From a virus, in the IMG/VR virus record IMGVR_UViG_3300012532_000007, positions 1 to 40,334 of that record: 40,334 bases of DNA, one strand, 5' to 3'. Numbering within the stretch: the stretch's first letter is position 1; each line of letters starts with the position of its first letter. The notes beneath the pieces were generated by a model. It did no database searches and was not told the origin of the DNA. It worked only from the letters and a program-made list of their open reading frames with translations. This document shows, one piece after another, positions 29,632-37,322 of this stretch. Made by a program: the position numbers and the translations under genes.

Positions 29632-29637
29632 ATTATC
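29632..29637 (-). promoter_or_regulatory. leaderless-type -10 of the second HNH gene
   Basis: Minus-strand GATAAT (five of six matches to TATAAT) stands seven bases before the ATG at 29624, so the message would start at or next to the start codon. No strong -35 is visible. Confidence 0.5.
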
Positions 29638-29660
29638 GCAGGTCAGCCGGACGATTCAGC

Positions 29661-30017
29661 TCAGCTCGGCTTGCCGATCGCCGAGTTGCGCGACCTGCAC
29701 AGCACTCGGAGCGGTCCGTGGCCTGGTCCGGTGACGTGGTGCGCGGTGAGGTCGCGGCTGGGGTGCGGCGGGTGGTCGGGGCCGTCGCCGGGGCACCACC
29801 AGCCGTGGGCGGCGACGTGGGCGGCGACGGCGTGGGCGCGGCGTGCGGTCTCGGCGGGGTCGTGGAGGTCGGGGCGGCGGGCGTTGTGGGCCCGGTCGTG
29901 GCGGCGCTGGCAGGGTCGGCAGCGTGCTGCCTGCTTGGCGCCTGGCCTGGCGCGGACGAGCTGGCGGGTCGGGCAGGGTTGGCCGGGGGCGGGGCCGGGA
30001 CAGAGGCGGGTGGTCAT
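29661..30017 (-). CDS. small HNH endonuclease near the terminase genes, 118 aa
   Basis: Starts MTTRLCPG; an in-frame ATG at 30053 would lie upstream of the likely transcript start. It carries two Cys pairs (CPGPAPGQPC and CRPCQRRHDRAHNARR), an Asp/His/Pro stretch and an HNH-like end LTAHHVTG...LRVLCRSRN. The layout matches the short zinc-ribbon HNH proteins of actinophages. In several phages an HNH protein beside the terminase helps DNA cleavage at packaging; this is the better candidate for that than its neighbour. Confidence 0.65.
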   Translation of the reverse strand: MTTRLCPGPAPGQPCPTRQLVRARPGAKQAARCRPCQRRHDRAHNARRPDLHDPAETARRAHAVAAHVAAHGWWCPGDGPDHPPHPSRDLTAHHVTGPGHGPLRVLCRSRNSAIGKPS

Positions 30018-30044
30018 GCGGGGGACGGCGAGGCCGAGTACTGG

Positions 30045-30073
30045 ACCATCCACAGTAAATCATGCCATGTCAA
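30045..30073 (-). promoter_or_regulatory. promoter TTGACA-17-GATGGT
   Basis: A perfect -35 TTGACA (30073-30068) is followed after 17 bases by GATGGT (30050-30045), which keeps the key A2 and T6. It would start transcription near 30038, upstream of the HNH ATG at 30017, and may also feed the terminase genes. Confidence 0.45.
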
Positions 30074-30134
30074 GCGTCCGTACTCGTTGACCTGCGGGTG
30101 TCTGGTTTGTGCTCGTGGCGGGAATGGGGACGTG

Positions 30135-30572
30135 TCATACGGTTCCGGTCAGGATGCGCAAGCGGCCGTCAGGGGTGCGGATGCCGCGTTGGATCTCGCG
30201 GGCGAGGTTCGGGTCGGTGCGGGCGCTGTCGAGGGACGCGAGGTGGCTGGCGATCCGGTCGCAGCGGCGCTCCAGGGCGCGGCGTTCGCGGTCCCACGCG
30301 GCGCGGTGGGCGTCGAGGGCAGGGTCGGCGCCGAGGCGGAGGAGGGCGGCGGGGGTGGGGTCGGCGTGGCCGGTCGGGTGCCCGCCGCCGGTGCCGGGTG
30401 TACGGCAGGGGCCGAAGGCGGCGACGACGGCGGCGTAGCGGGTCTGCTCGCGCAGGTCGCGCAGGAGCGCGTCGTAGCGCCACCAGGCGTGGGTGTAGCC
30501 GGCGACGATGGCGTCGATGGTGCCGGCGACGTGGTGGAGCTGGCTGGCGACGTACGGGTCGGTGGTGGGCAC
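30135..30572 (-). CDS. helical hypothetical protein, 145 aa
   Basis: GTG start with GGGGAGG five bases upstream, right after the repeat cluster region. Mostly helical: QLHHVAGTIDAIVAGYTHAWWRYDALLRDL, then a Gly/Pro/Thr middle, then a charged helix (RERRALERRCDRIASHLASL). No enzyme motif. It is the first gene after the replication block and could be a replication or packaging accessory; unrecognised. Confidence 0.65.
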   Translation of the reverse strand: MPTTDPYVASQLHHVAGTIDAIVAGYTHAWWRYDALLRDLREQTRYAAVVAAFGPCRTPGTGGGHPTGHADPTPAALLRLGADPALDAHRAAWDRERRALERRCDRIASHLASLDSARTDPNLAREIQRGIRTPDGRLRILTGTV

Positions 30573-30651
30573 GTGGGCCTCCCCGGGTCGGACCGGCTGG
30601 GGCGATGGTAGCTGGGCGAGGGGCGGGTCGGTGGTTTCCCTGAAGGTCGTC

Positions 30652-30755
30652 TGCGACAGTGCGACAGGTGCGACAGGCGATCTCGGGTTTTTTGCCTTGC
30701 GCGCGCGCGTGTGAGAAAACCCCTACTTTGCTGTCGCAGCCTGTCGCATGTCGCA
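30652..30755. repeat. symmetrical cluster of TGCGACAG repeats, candidate replication origin or terminator
   Basis: Three direct copies of TGCGACAG start at 30652, 30660 and 30669. Three inverted copies start at 30731 (CTGTCGCA), 30741 (CTGTCGCA) and 30749 (TGTCGCA). Between them lie a GGGTTTT/AAAACCC hairpin (about 30685-30723) and an alternating GCGCGCGCGCGTGTG tract. The cluster begins two bases after the stop of the D5-type helicase gene. Iterons beside a primase-helicase pair suggest an origin; a long cruciform terminator is the alternative. Confidence 0.65.
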
Positions 30756-30756
30756 C

Positions 30757-32127
30757 TCACAGCGGTACGTTGTCGTCTTTGGGCGGTCGGTCGCTTCCCA
30801 ACCCGATTCCGAGCCAGGTCCGTTTGTTGCTGTGCCCGGTCCTTGTGCTGTCAAAGCCGCGATCCTTGAGCAGCTTGCCGAATTCCTGCTGGGAGATCCG
30901 TTGGCCGGTGAACTCCATGTAGGCGTCGGCAAGGTCGGACGCATACGCGTATTCGTGGTCGCCGAGGACGCAGCACTGGTCGACGAACTCGACGAGCGGG
31001 TCTTCCTCCCGCCGATAGCCTTCGGTCGCGTCGGTCACCGCGGCGGGCGGGTCGAGTCCTTGCTGCTGCCACGCGAGGCATCCCTGGACGGCCCACTGGA
31101 GGATGCCGGGCAGCTCCTGTTCGAGCCGCGCGGTCAGGTGCTTGTCCCGTTCGCCTTCGGGGATCGTGACCGTGAACGGCACGAGCCGGATCCGCGACCA
31201 GATCCCTTCGTCGGTGCCGTCGATTCTTGGCTTGTGATTGGTGGCGAGCCAGATCTTCGCGACAGGCTGGAACTCGAAGAACTCGCCGTGGAGGAAGCGG
31301 GCGCTGATCGGGTCGCCGCCGGTGAGCTGCTTGACTAGCTCCTCGTCGAGGCGCTGGCCCTGGCGGGTCTCGATCGCGGTGGCGAAGCGGGCGCCGGCCA
31401 GCCGGGCGAGGTCGTTGGGGATCTGGTCGCCGCGCCGGCGGAGCAGCGTGTCGCGGGGGAGCTGCTGCGCGTAGTCGCCGAGTAGTTTGCGGACGGTGGT
31501 GAGGAACACTGTTTTGCCGTTGCGGCCGGTGCCGTAGCAGATGAACAGGCAGTGCTCGCTGATGTCGCCGGTCAGGGAGTAGCCGACGGCCCGCTGCACG
31601 AAGCCGATGAGGGCCTGGTCGCCGTCGAAGATGCGTTTCAGGAACGCGTCCCAGCGTGGGCAGGTGGTGGCCGGGTCGTAGGTGCCGCCGATGAGCTTGG
31701 TCATGTAGTCCCCGCGGTCGGGGTCTCGGAGCTTGCCGGTGCGCAGGTCAAGGGTGCCGTCGCCGCTGGCGGCGAGCCAAAGGTCGGCGTCGAGCTCTTG
31801 GGGCAGGACCACGACGGCGGCCTCGCTGGTGGCCAGCGACAGCGCCGCGCGGATGCGGCTGTCCGCTTCGCTTTTGACGGCCCAGGCGGCGAGCGCTTTG
31901 CGGGTCGTCTCGTCCTCGGCCTCGGCGGCTTCGGCATAGATGGCGCGGACGGTGAGCTTGGCTGCCCGCGTTGGGCCGCCGGAGTCGTCGAGGCGCCACC
32001 GTTGCCCGTCCCAGCAGTACCATTTGCGGAACGGGTGGCAGTAGCGCAGGTCCTGGCCGTGCAGGTGGACAAGGCGTTCGGCGTTGCCGTAGTCGGTGCG
32101 CATATAGCCCCGACGTTCGGCGGTCAC
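30757..32127 (-). CDS. D5-type phage/plasmid primase-helicase
   Basis: 456 aa from a GTG overlapping the primase stop as GTGA. The N-terminal 160 residues are of the D5_N kind (LRYCHPFRKWYCWDG, then a helical region and LDLRTGKLRDPDRGD). The SF3-type helicase core follows with Walker A GTGRNGKT at 199-206. Downstream are RFATAIETRQG, LTGGDPISARFLHGEFFEF and LATNHKPRIDGTDEGIWSRI, the classical D5/P4-alpha motifs, then a C-terminal winged-helix-like part. It unwinds DNA at the origin with the Prim-Pol protein encoded just before. The repeat cluster directly follows. Confidence 0.9.
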   Translation of the reverse strand: MTAERRGYMRTDYGNAERLVHLHGQDLRYCHPFRKWYCWDGQRWRLDDSGGPTRAAKLTVRAIYAEAAEAEDETTRKALAAWAVKSEADSRIRAALSLATSEAAVVVLPQELDADLWLAASGDGTLDLRTGKLRDPDRGDYMTKLIGGTYDPATTCPRWDAFLKRIFDGDQALIGFVQRAVGYSLTGDISEHCLFICYGTGRNGKTVFLTTVRKLLGDYAQQLPRDTLLRRRGDQIPNDLARLAGARFATAIETRQGQRLDEELVKQLTGGDPISARFLHGEFFEFQPVAKIWLATNHKPRIDGTDEGIWSRIRLVPFTVTIPEGERDKHLTARLEQELPGILQWAVQGCLAWQQQGLDPPAAVTDATEGYRREEDPLVEFVDQCCVLGDHEYAYASDLADAYMEFTGQRISQQEFGKLLKDRGFDSTRTGHSNKRTWLGIGLGSDRPPKDDNVPL

Positions 32128-33053
32128 GTGGGGTTCCTCGGGTGCTGGCGCCCCCAGGCGAACTGGTCGTCGACGATCTTGCGGGCTTCGGTTTCGGGTA
32201 GTCCCATGACGAGGCCGGCTTCGACGAGGGTGTCGCGGACCTGGTCGGCTTCGGTGTCGCCGATCAAGTGCAGGAGCGTCCCGATTCGGCTGGCGCTTTT
32301 GGTGAGCTCGACGTGTCGCTGTCCTGCGGGCACTTGGACGAGCTGCGCGCATTCGCGGTTGACTGCCTGCTCGACATAGTGCTGTCCCGGTTGGGGCCGG
32401 CCTTGGAACGGCAACGGTGCCCGCCGCCGTCGGGGTGCGGGGGGTGGCGGCTCGGTCGGTTTGGTGAGCAGCTCGACGAGCCATGCGGGCGGCGGCTGGA
32501 TCTTCCTTGTCCCCTCGGCCCACTGGTAGGATTTGCCGCTGATATGCACTGATGGTGGCGCGACGATGTAGCCGTTGCGTCCGCGGATGTCGATGCCGGC
32601 ACCGAGCTTGCCTGCCGAATTGTTGATCACCGTGTCCTTCGGCCAGGAGAACAATAGGTGGACGCCGTCTCCTCCGGTTGCGGATTCCCGTGTAAGAGGA
32701 AAAGCGTCGTTCTGGGCTTCGAGACGGGCGTAAGAATGGAACCCGGATTTGTCATGGTCAATGTCGATGACGAGGAGGTTCGACTCCGGGCCGGTTCGGA
32801 CGCCGATATTCGCGTCGGGGAAGCGCTGCCACCATTGGCGGATCAGGTCGGGGTCGCACGTTGCGTCGTGCAGCCCATGTGGTACGAGCAGGGCGATTGG
32901 GTGTTTGGCTGGGCTGGCGCAGTCATGGCCGCACGAGCAGTGCTGGTAGTTGCACGGGTGGTGGAGTGGGAGCACGAGCCAGCCGTAGTTGGCGTAGTTG
33001 AGTGCCATCTCCAGGACGGTCCGCGAGGTGTGCCGAGCGTCACGGCTTGGCAC
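32124..33053 (-). CDS. bifunctional primase-polymerase (AEP Prim-Pol)
   Basis: 309 aa from GTG at 33053, with GAGG upstream and a 14-base overlap with the previous gene; the next Met is 15 codons later. AEP motifs: LLVIDIDHDKSG (D97, D99), SATGGDGVHLLFSW (H132), and GIDIRGRNGYIVAPPSVH (D155). A short Cys/His cluster (CNYQHCSCGHDC, about 34-45) sits before motif I. The last 100 residues are helical and may couple to the helicase. It makes primers and short DNA at the origin. The family is common on actinobacterial plasmids and phages. Confidence 0.9.
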   Translation of the reverse strand: MPSRDARHTSRTVLEMALNYANYGWLVLPLHHPCNYQHCSCGHDCASPAKHPIALLVPHGLHDATCDPDLIRQWWQRFPDANIGVRTGPESNLLVIDIDHDKSGFHSYARLEAQNDAFPLTRESATGGDGVHLLFSWPKDTVINNSAGKLGAGIDIRGRNGYIVAPPSVHISGKSYQWAEGTRKIQPPPAWLVELLTKPTEPPPPAPRRRRAPLPFQGRPQPGQHYVEQAVNRECAQLVQVPAGQRHVELTKSASRIGTLLHLIGDTEADQVRDTLVEAGLVMGLPETEARKIVDDQFAWGRQHPRNPT

Positions 33054-33297
33054 GGGCGCCTCGGGGACCGGCCGAGGTGGCGAGCACGGCCTTGGCGTAC
33101 CCGCGCATGGTGGCGACGACCTGGTGGGCGGTGACCTTGCGGTGGCCCGGCCCGGCCCATTCGAGGCGGCACGTGTGGGCGGGGCAGTGGACCCAGCCGA
33201 GCGTGCAGTCGAGGCAGGCGCCGCCGGCCTCCAGGACGTGGGTCCACCAGCCGCAGCGGGGGCACTGCCGCAGCGCGCCGGCGGCGGTCACGGTCAC
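33040..33297 (-). CDS. small zinc-ribbon protein, 85 aa
   Basis: GTG start overlaps the methylase stop (GTGA). It holds CPRCGWW at 12-18, CLDC at 28-31, and CPAHTC at 38-43, so probably two zinc sites. The second half is a short helix plus a basic tail. It is one of several small zinc proteins in this replication block and may bind DNA or a protein partner. Function unknown. Confidence 0.65.
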   Translation of the reverse strand: MTVTAAGALRQCPRCGWWTHVLEAGGACLDCTLGWVHCPAHTCRLEWAGPGHRKVTAHQVVATMRGYAKAVLATSAGPRGARAKP

Positions 33298-34781
33298 GGG
33301 GACGCCCCGAACAGCAGGCTCGTCTGCCCGGCGGGCGCGGGTTTGGCCGGCTTGGGCCGGGGCGCGGCGGTCAGGGCCGCGCCGCTGGCCTTCCACGCGG
33401 GCACGTGGAAGACACGGCAGCGGGCCAAGCGGCAGTAGTCCCATGACAGGTCGACGCCGATCCCAATCCGACCCAGCGAACGCGAAACACCGATGGTTGT
33501 TCCTGTCCCTGAAAACGGGTCGAGCACCACGGCGGGGCGGGTCGGCGGCGGGGTCCAGGCGTCGAGGTGCCACTCCCGCCACGGGCCGGTCCTCGGACGG
33601 GCGTGCAGCTCGGTCGAGTAGCCCGTGCGGGGATAGCCGCTGCCATTGATGCCCTCGCCGTCGCGGTCGCTGTAGTGCTCGCCGCTGCCACCGCCGGAGC
33701 CGGGGTGGTCGGTGTAGGGGCAGCAGGCGCAGGCGTAGCCGAGGACCGTGGCCTCAGCCACCATGCGGACCTCACGCCCCGGAGACTCGAATCGCCGCTC
33801 GATCGACTGCGGCCCGTTCGTGGTCCGACCCTGCGCGTCGTAGGTCCGCTCGACCACCGGGAAGCGGCCCTGCCCGCACGCAAGGCAGACACCGGGCGGC
33901 GACCAGCCCCGGACGATCCGCTCGGGTAGCGACGGGGGGAACGCCGCGTAGTGGCTGACCTCGGGCCGGATGCTGGGACGGCCGCGGCGGGTGCCGATGA
34001 TCCGCGCCCACGTCGCGGCGGCCTCGTAGGTGGGGAACCACTGGACGGTCCGGCCGCCGAGCACGCCCCGCCACGGCGGCAGGCGCAACGGCTCCGAGGC
34101 GATGCGCCAGACCGACCCGGGGAGCTTCCCGAGCGGGTTGAGCGAGGCAAACGAGTCGTTCTTCTGCGGTCGGCCTTGACTGCCGTTGCCCCATGCCTTG
34201 CGGGTCTCGGCCCATTCGGGGTCGATCTCTCGGCCCCAGGTGTGGGGCTCGCGCAACTCGTCGAGGGCGGCGTAGTAGTCGCCCTGTCTGGTCAGGTGGT
34301 AGACGTACTCGTGCCCGCTGCGGGTGCGGTCGTCCACGCTCTCGGGCAGCGGGTTGGCCTTCCACCAGATTTGGTCGCGGCGGCAGATCAGGCCGAGCTG
34401 GTCGACGCAGGCGATGGCGTAGCGTTCCGGCAGCAGCATGAGGGACTTGGCGCGTGCCCCAGGAGGACCGCCGTGGCCGTTCTGCCGACCAGGTGACTTC
34501 GGGTCGCTCCCGCCCCATCCTTCTGCGTACTTGTCCGCGAGGTTCACCCAGATGGAGCCGGTGGGCTTGAGGACGCGGGCCATCTCGGCGGTGCAGGCGA
34601 CCAGCGCGTCGAGCCAGTCGCGCCAGTGCGCCTCCGAGCCGATCTCGCCGGGACCCGCGCCGTAGGAGCGGAGCGAGAAGTACGGCGGGCTCGTGACGAC
34701 CAAATCCACGCTGGCGTCCCGCAGCGGCAGGCGGCGGGCGTCGGCGCGCAGGACGACCGCTCGGCCGGCGGGTGCGGTCAC
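33294..34781 (-). CDS. DNA methyltransferase, SPPY-type (N4-C or N6-A), class beta order
   Basis: 495 aa from GTG overlapping the previous stop. The catalytic motif TSPPYFSL lies at 30-37 and the AdoMet-binding motif DPFSGTGTT near the C terminus at 421-429, followed by GIGVDLSWDYCRLA. This order is the beta class. Between them are a recognisable target region and a Cys cluster (CLACGQG, CACC near 330-360) that may bind zinc. No matching restriction enzyme gene is seen, so it is more likely to protect phage DNA or mark it than to be part of a complete restriction system. Confidence 0.85.
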   Translation of the reverse strand: MTAPAGRAVVLRADARRLPLRDASVDLVVTSPPYFSLRSYGAGPGEIGSEAHWRDWLDALVACTAEMARVLKPTGSIWVNLADKYAEGWGGSDPKSPGRQNGHGGPPGARAKSLMLLPERYAIACVDQLGLICRRDQIWWKANPLPESVDDRTRSGHEYVYHLTRQGDYYAALDELREPHTWGREIDPEWAETRKAWGNGSQGRPQKNDSFASLNPLGKLPGSVWRIASEPLRLPPWRGVLGGRTVQWFPTYEAAATWARIIGTRRGRPSIRPEVSHYAAFPPSLPERIVRGWSPPGVCLACGQGRFPVVERTYDAQGRTTNGPQSIERRFESPGREVRMVAEATVLGYACACCPYTDHPGSGGGSGEHYSDRDGEGINGSGYPRTGYSTELHARPRTGPWREWHLDAWTPPPTRPAVVLDPFSGTGTTIGVSRSLGRIGIGVDLSWDYCRLARCRVFHVPAWKASGAALTAAPRPKPAKPAPAGQTSLLFGASP

Positions 34782-35011
34782 GGCTCGCCGTCCGGGAGGG
34801 CGAGCCGTTCGGCGAGCAGCGCGAGCACGCGGGGGCCGCACACGCTGCACCGCGGCGCCGGGAGCGGCTCGGCGAGGGCGACGTGCGCGGCGAGCTCGCG
34901 GTACTGCCGGCCGCACTCGGTCCGGGGGGCGCCGACGCGCAGGAGGTGCCAGAGGCGGTGGTGGGGGCTGACGCGGACCAGCCGCCACGCGGGCGCGGCG
35001 GGGGCTGTCAT
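34778..35011 (-). CDS. small Cys-containing protein, 77 aa
   Basis: ATGA coupling to the gene before and GTGA coupling to the methylase. It has single Cys at about 34 and a CSVCG at about 55-59, and reads LVRVSPHHRLWHLLRVGAPRTECGRQYRELAAHV, a pattern met in short phage zinc-binding proteins. Function unknown. Confidence 0.6.
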   Translation of the reverse strand: MTAPAAPAWRLVRVSPHHRLWHLLRVGAPRTECGRQYRELAAHVALAEPLPAPRCSVCGPRVLALLAERLALPDGEP

Positions 35012-35349
35012 CGTGGCTCGCCCGGGCAGGGCCGTCCCGCGACTGCTGGCGTGTGGACCTGCTCGCACACGTAGCAGCCGACCGGTGTCACGTACGCCAG
35101 GCTCTCCCGGTCGAGCAGCAGCATCTCGTCGTGTGGGTTGGCCCGGTTGCGGTCGATGGCGTCGGCGGTGGTGCGGAAGGTGGCGATGACGATCCAGACG
35201 TGTTCGCCGGGGGCGTGGTCGTCCAGCCTGGTCCCCTCGAAGACGCGTGGCACCTCGTCGGGGTGGACCTGGTAGGCCACGCCGGCGGCCTCGCGCTCGG
35301 CGAGCCGCTGGCGGCGTTTGCGCTGCCGCGCGCTGCCGGGGTCGCCCAT
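35008..35349 (-). CDS. hypothetical protein, 113 aa
   Basis: Start ATG shares a base with the preceding stop. Basic N-terminal helix (GSARQRKRRQRLAEREAAG), then a beta-rich part HVWIVIATFRTTADAI and a CYVCEQVHTPAVAG Cys pair near the end. It may bind nucleic acid through the basic helix. Unrecognised. Confidence 0.65.
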   Translation of the reverse strand: MGDPGSARQRKRRQRLAEREAAGVAYQVHPDEVPRVFEGTRLDDHAPGEHVWIVIATFRTTADAIDRNRANPHDEMLLLDRESLAYVTPVGCYVCEQVHTPAVAGRPCPGEPR

Positions 35350-35714
35350 CAGAACGGTGTCCCCTCGCCCTCGCTGTCCCGGGCGATGGCGCCCTGGCCG
35401 AGCAGGCGGCGCGCGCTCCACGCTTCCACCGGCAGCGGCGGGGCGTACATGCGGGCGGCCAGCCGGGCGGTCTCCTCGTCGACGCGCTCCTTGGAGTAGA
35501 CCGCGTTGGGGTGGTAGTCGACGGTGCGGGCCTGGCGGCCGGGGGCGGCGGGGACGTGGAGGCGGTAGACGGCGACGCCGGCCTCCTCGACGACGGTCAA
35601 ATAGCCGGCGGCGCGGGCGTGACCAAAGAGGTCGAGGACGTGCCACTGGCCGCCGGGGGGCAGCGTCGGGGCGGCGAGCGTGACCGTCGGCTGGTCGGTG
35701 ACGGGTTCGGCCAT
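35349..35714 (-). CDS. hypothetical protein, 121 aa
   Basis: ATG with AAAGGAG 9 bases upstream, one of the few strong ribosome sites in this block, so it may be translated independently. The central region has QWHVLDLFGHARAAGYLTVVEEAG and VYRLHVPAAPGRQARTVDYHP, suggesting an alpha/beta fold. No catalytic motif recognised. Confidence 0.7.
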   Translation of the reverse strand: MAEPVTDQPTVTLAAPTLPPGGQWHVLDLFGHARAAGYLTVVEEAGVAVYRLHVPAAPGRQARTVDYHPNAVYSKERVDEETARLAARMYAPPLPVEAWSARRLLGQGAIARDSEGEGTPF

Positions 35715-35729
35715 CGGGTGGCTCCTTTG

Positions 35730-35987
35730 CTAGAGGACGTTGTTGGCGACGTGGACGACACGCACCGACTGGTCGGGTCGCTGTTCGGGCGGTGGGACGG
35801 CACGGTGGTCGCGGTCGGGGGGGTGGGCGGCTTCGAGCTGGTCGTGCTCGTCGGCGGTGTGGAGGAGGGCCTTGGCGCACAGCGGGCAGACGGGGACCTG
35901 CCGGGTGCCGTCGGGGGCGAGGCAGTCGCGGACGTGCCGGGTCGTGCCCGGCCAGTCGCCGCGCCGCTCCGGCACCGGGACGGTCAC
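35730..35987 (-). CDS. small zinc-ribbon-like protein, 85 aa
   Basis: GTG start overlaps the previous stop as GTGA. It contains RHVRDCLAPDGT, then CPLCAKAL at about 34-41, and a polar, Asp/Pro/Arg-rich tail. The single Cys plus CxxC could hold a zinc with His residues nearby. Unrecognised; belongs to the series of tiny zinc proteins. Confidence 0.55.
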   Translation of the reverse strand: MTVPVPERRGDWPGTTRHVRDCLAPDGTRQVPVCPLCAKALLHTADEHDQLEAAHPPDRDHRAVPPPEQRPDQSVRVVHVANNVL

Positions 35988-36214
35988 CGGTGCCGCCCTT
36001 TCCACTCGGCCGCGGCCGGGCAGGTGGCGAAGTGGGAGGTGTAGACGTCGACGACGCGGGCGCGCTGCTCGACCTCGTCGCCGACGGGCACCTGCTCGAG
36101 GACGACGCGTTTCTCCGGGCGGAGGTCGAGCGGGAGGAGCTTGGTGGAGGTCGCGCTGCGCACCCAGCGGATCTCCGCCTTGCAGGAGCGGCACCGGTCG
36201 GCCCGGAAGGTCAC
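35984..36214 (-). CDS. small zinc-binding protein, 76 aa
   Basis: GTG start overlaps the VRR-NUC stop. It begins VTFRADRCRSCKAEIRW (CxxC), with HFATCPAAAEW near the C terminus giving His and Cys for a zinc site. The middle contains TSTKLLPLDLRP, a form found in phage zinc-ribbon proteins that contain a 'C-x2-C-x-I-x-W' start. Function unknown. Confidence 0.65.
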   Translation of the reverse strand: MTFRADRCRSCKAEIRWVRSATSTKLLPLDLRPEKRVVLEQVPVGDEVEQRARVVDVYTSHFATCPAAAEWKGRHR

Positions 36215-36564
36215 CGGGCCTCGCCGTCCTCGCGGAGCAGCCTGCTTTTGAGGGCGACCTGCACCTCGGGCCAGTCGCTGGGCCGCCACACGTGGGCTTC
36301 GGCGCTGGCCCGCTCCAGCGCCAGCCACCATCGGGCCTGGTCGTCGGTGAGTCGACCGTGCTCCCGTTTGACCTCGACGAAGACGATGCGGTCCCGCACG
36401 AGGCACAGGTCAGGGAAGCCCGGCTGGCTGCGCCGCGAGTCGTAGGTGTGGTAGACGAGCCAGCCGAGCGTCTCCGCAAGGTCGGTGATGGTGCGCTGCC
36501 ACTGCGCCTCGGTCATGGCCAGGTCGAGTTGCTGCCGGGCACTGGCCTGCCCGCTGGCGCTCAC
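36211..36564 (-). CDS. VRR-NUC domain nuclease
   Basis: 117 aa from GTG overlapping the previous stop. Core motifs: GFPDLCLV (49-56, D52), VFVEVKREHG (E64, K66) and LTDDQARWW (Q76), the PD-(D/E)xK pattern of virus-type replication-repair nucleases. The N-terminal helix WQRTITDLAETLGWLVYHTYD is also typical. It may cleave branched DNA or flaps during recombination, acting beside the Rad52-like protein and the RecB-like nuclease. Confidence 0.85.
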   Translation of the reverse strand: MSASGQASARQQLDLAMTEAQWQRTITDLAETLGWLVYHTYDSRRSQPGFPDLCLVRDRIVFVEVKREHGRLTDDQARWWLALERASAEAHVWRPSDWPEVQVALKSRLLREDGEAR

Positions 36565-36914
36565 CGCGCGCCCCGGTAGCCGTAGACCTCGTGGGGGGCG
36601 TCGCAGGCGGGGCACCAGGCGACGCCGGTGACGGCGAGACGGGCTGGTGCCAGCGCCGTGGCGACCTCCTGCACGAACGCCTCGCGCTGCTCGACCTCGG
36701 CGCGCGGCATAAACGGGTCCACGGAGGTCACTGCCGAGTGGGGTCGGCTGCCGGCTCGGCGGCGTGGGCCGCCGTTGTCGGCCCGCCAGCACGCCAGTGT
36801 GCAGTACAGCGCCTGCCAGCCCTCCCGCGCGGGTGTGAACGGCTCGTCGCAGTTCAGGCAGGCCCGCTCGCCGGCGGGTGCCGCAGGGGGGTCGACGGCA
36901 CCGGGCCTACCCAT
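36561..36914 (-). CDS. zinc-ribbon protein, 117 aa
   Basis: ATG with 8-base overlap with the preceding gene. CLNCDEPFTPAREGWQALYCTLAC at about 19-42 gives four cysteines in C-x2-C...C-x3-C spacing, close to zinc-knuckle forms of HNH accessory proteins. CPACDAPHE near the C terminus adds another pair. No nuclease core is visible. Function unknown. Confidence 0.65.
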   Translation of the reverse strand: MGRPGAVDPPAAPAGERACLNCDEPFTPAREGWQALYCTLACWRADNGGPRRRAGSRPHSAVTSVDPFMPRAEVEQREAFVQEVATALAPARLAVTGVAWCPACDAPHEVYGYRGAR

Positions 36915-37161
36915 CGCTGGCCGCCTGCCCCGCGCCGCTGGTGGACGTGCGCCACCAGACCTGCTTCCAGCCGTTCAGCACGACCCGTTCGACGCGGCCG
37001 GCCTTGGCGAGCCGGTCCAGGCGCCGCCAGGTGACGGCGTCCGGCGGCCACGCCATCGGACCAGCCTGCTGCGCGACCTGCCGGGTGGACAGGGGGAACC
37101 CGTGGGCGTCGCGGAGCACCGCGAGGAGCTGGTCGTCGAGGGCGACCGTGGCCGCCGTCAC
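36907..37161 (-). CDS. winged-helix-like DNA-binding protein, 84 aa
   Basis: ATGA coupling at its start. The reading is a compact helix-turn-helix with wing: LLAVLRDAHGFPLSTRQVAQQAG, then AVTWRRLDRLAKAGRVERVVLNGWKQVWWRTS. The second part resembles the recognition helix plus beta wing of MarR/ArsR-like domains. It may regulate this operon or act at the origin. No ligand domain. Confidence 0.65.
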   Translation of the reverse strand: MTAATVALDDQLLAVLRDAHGFPLSTRQVAQQAGPMAWPPDAVTWRRLDRLAKAGRVERVVLNGWKQVWWRTSTSGAGQAASDG

Positions 37162-37322
37162 CGTCGACCGCCCGTGACGGCGTGGGCGGGCTGCGGCGCC
37201 TGGACCGACGTGGGGTCGGCGGCGGCACCGAGCACGGCCAGGCCGACGGCGAGCGCGACCGCCGCCGCCAGTAGCAGCGCGTCCACTTGCCGCGCCCGCG
37301 TGGGGCGGGGGCGGCTACCCAT
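37158..37322 (-). CDS. single-span membrane protein, 54 aa
   Basis: ATG overlaps the preceding stop by 8 bases. A basic N terminus (MGSRPRPTRARQ) precedes one Ala/Val/Leu span at about residues 14-34 and a short outside tail. Function unknown; small and isolated in a DNA-replication block. Confidence 0.55.
   Translation of the reverse strand: MGSRPRPTRARQVDALLLAAAVALAVGLAVLGAAADPTSVQAPQPAHAVTGGRR

Noticed and set aside
30508-30714. Rightward small open frame over the repeat-cluster edge
   Set aside because: No ribosome site, overlaps the start region of the leftward gene at 30572 and part of the repeats; composition looks like a shadow.
30652-30755. CRISPR array reading of the TGCGACAG repeats
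   Set aside because: Repeats are only 8 bases, have no regular spacers and occur in both orientations; no cas genes are near (the RecB/Cas4-like nuclease belongs to the recombination genes).
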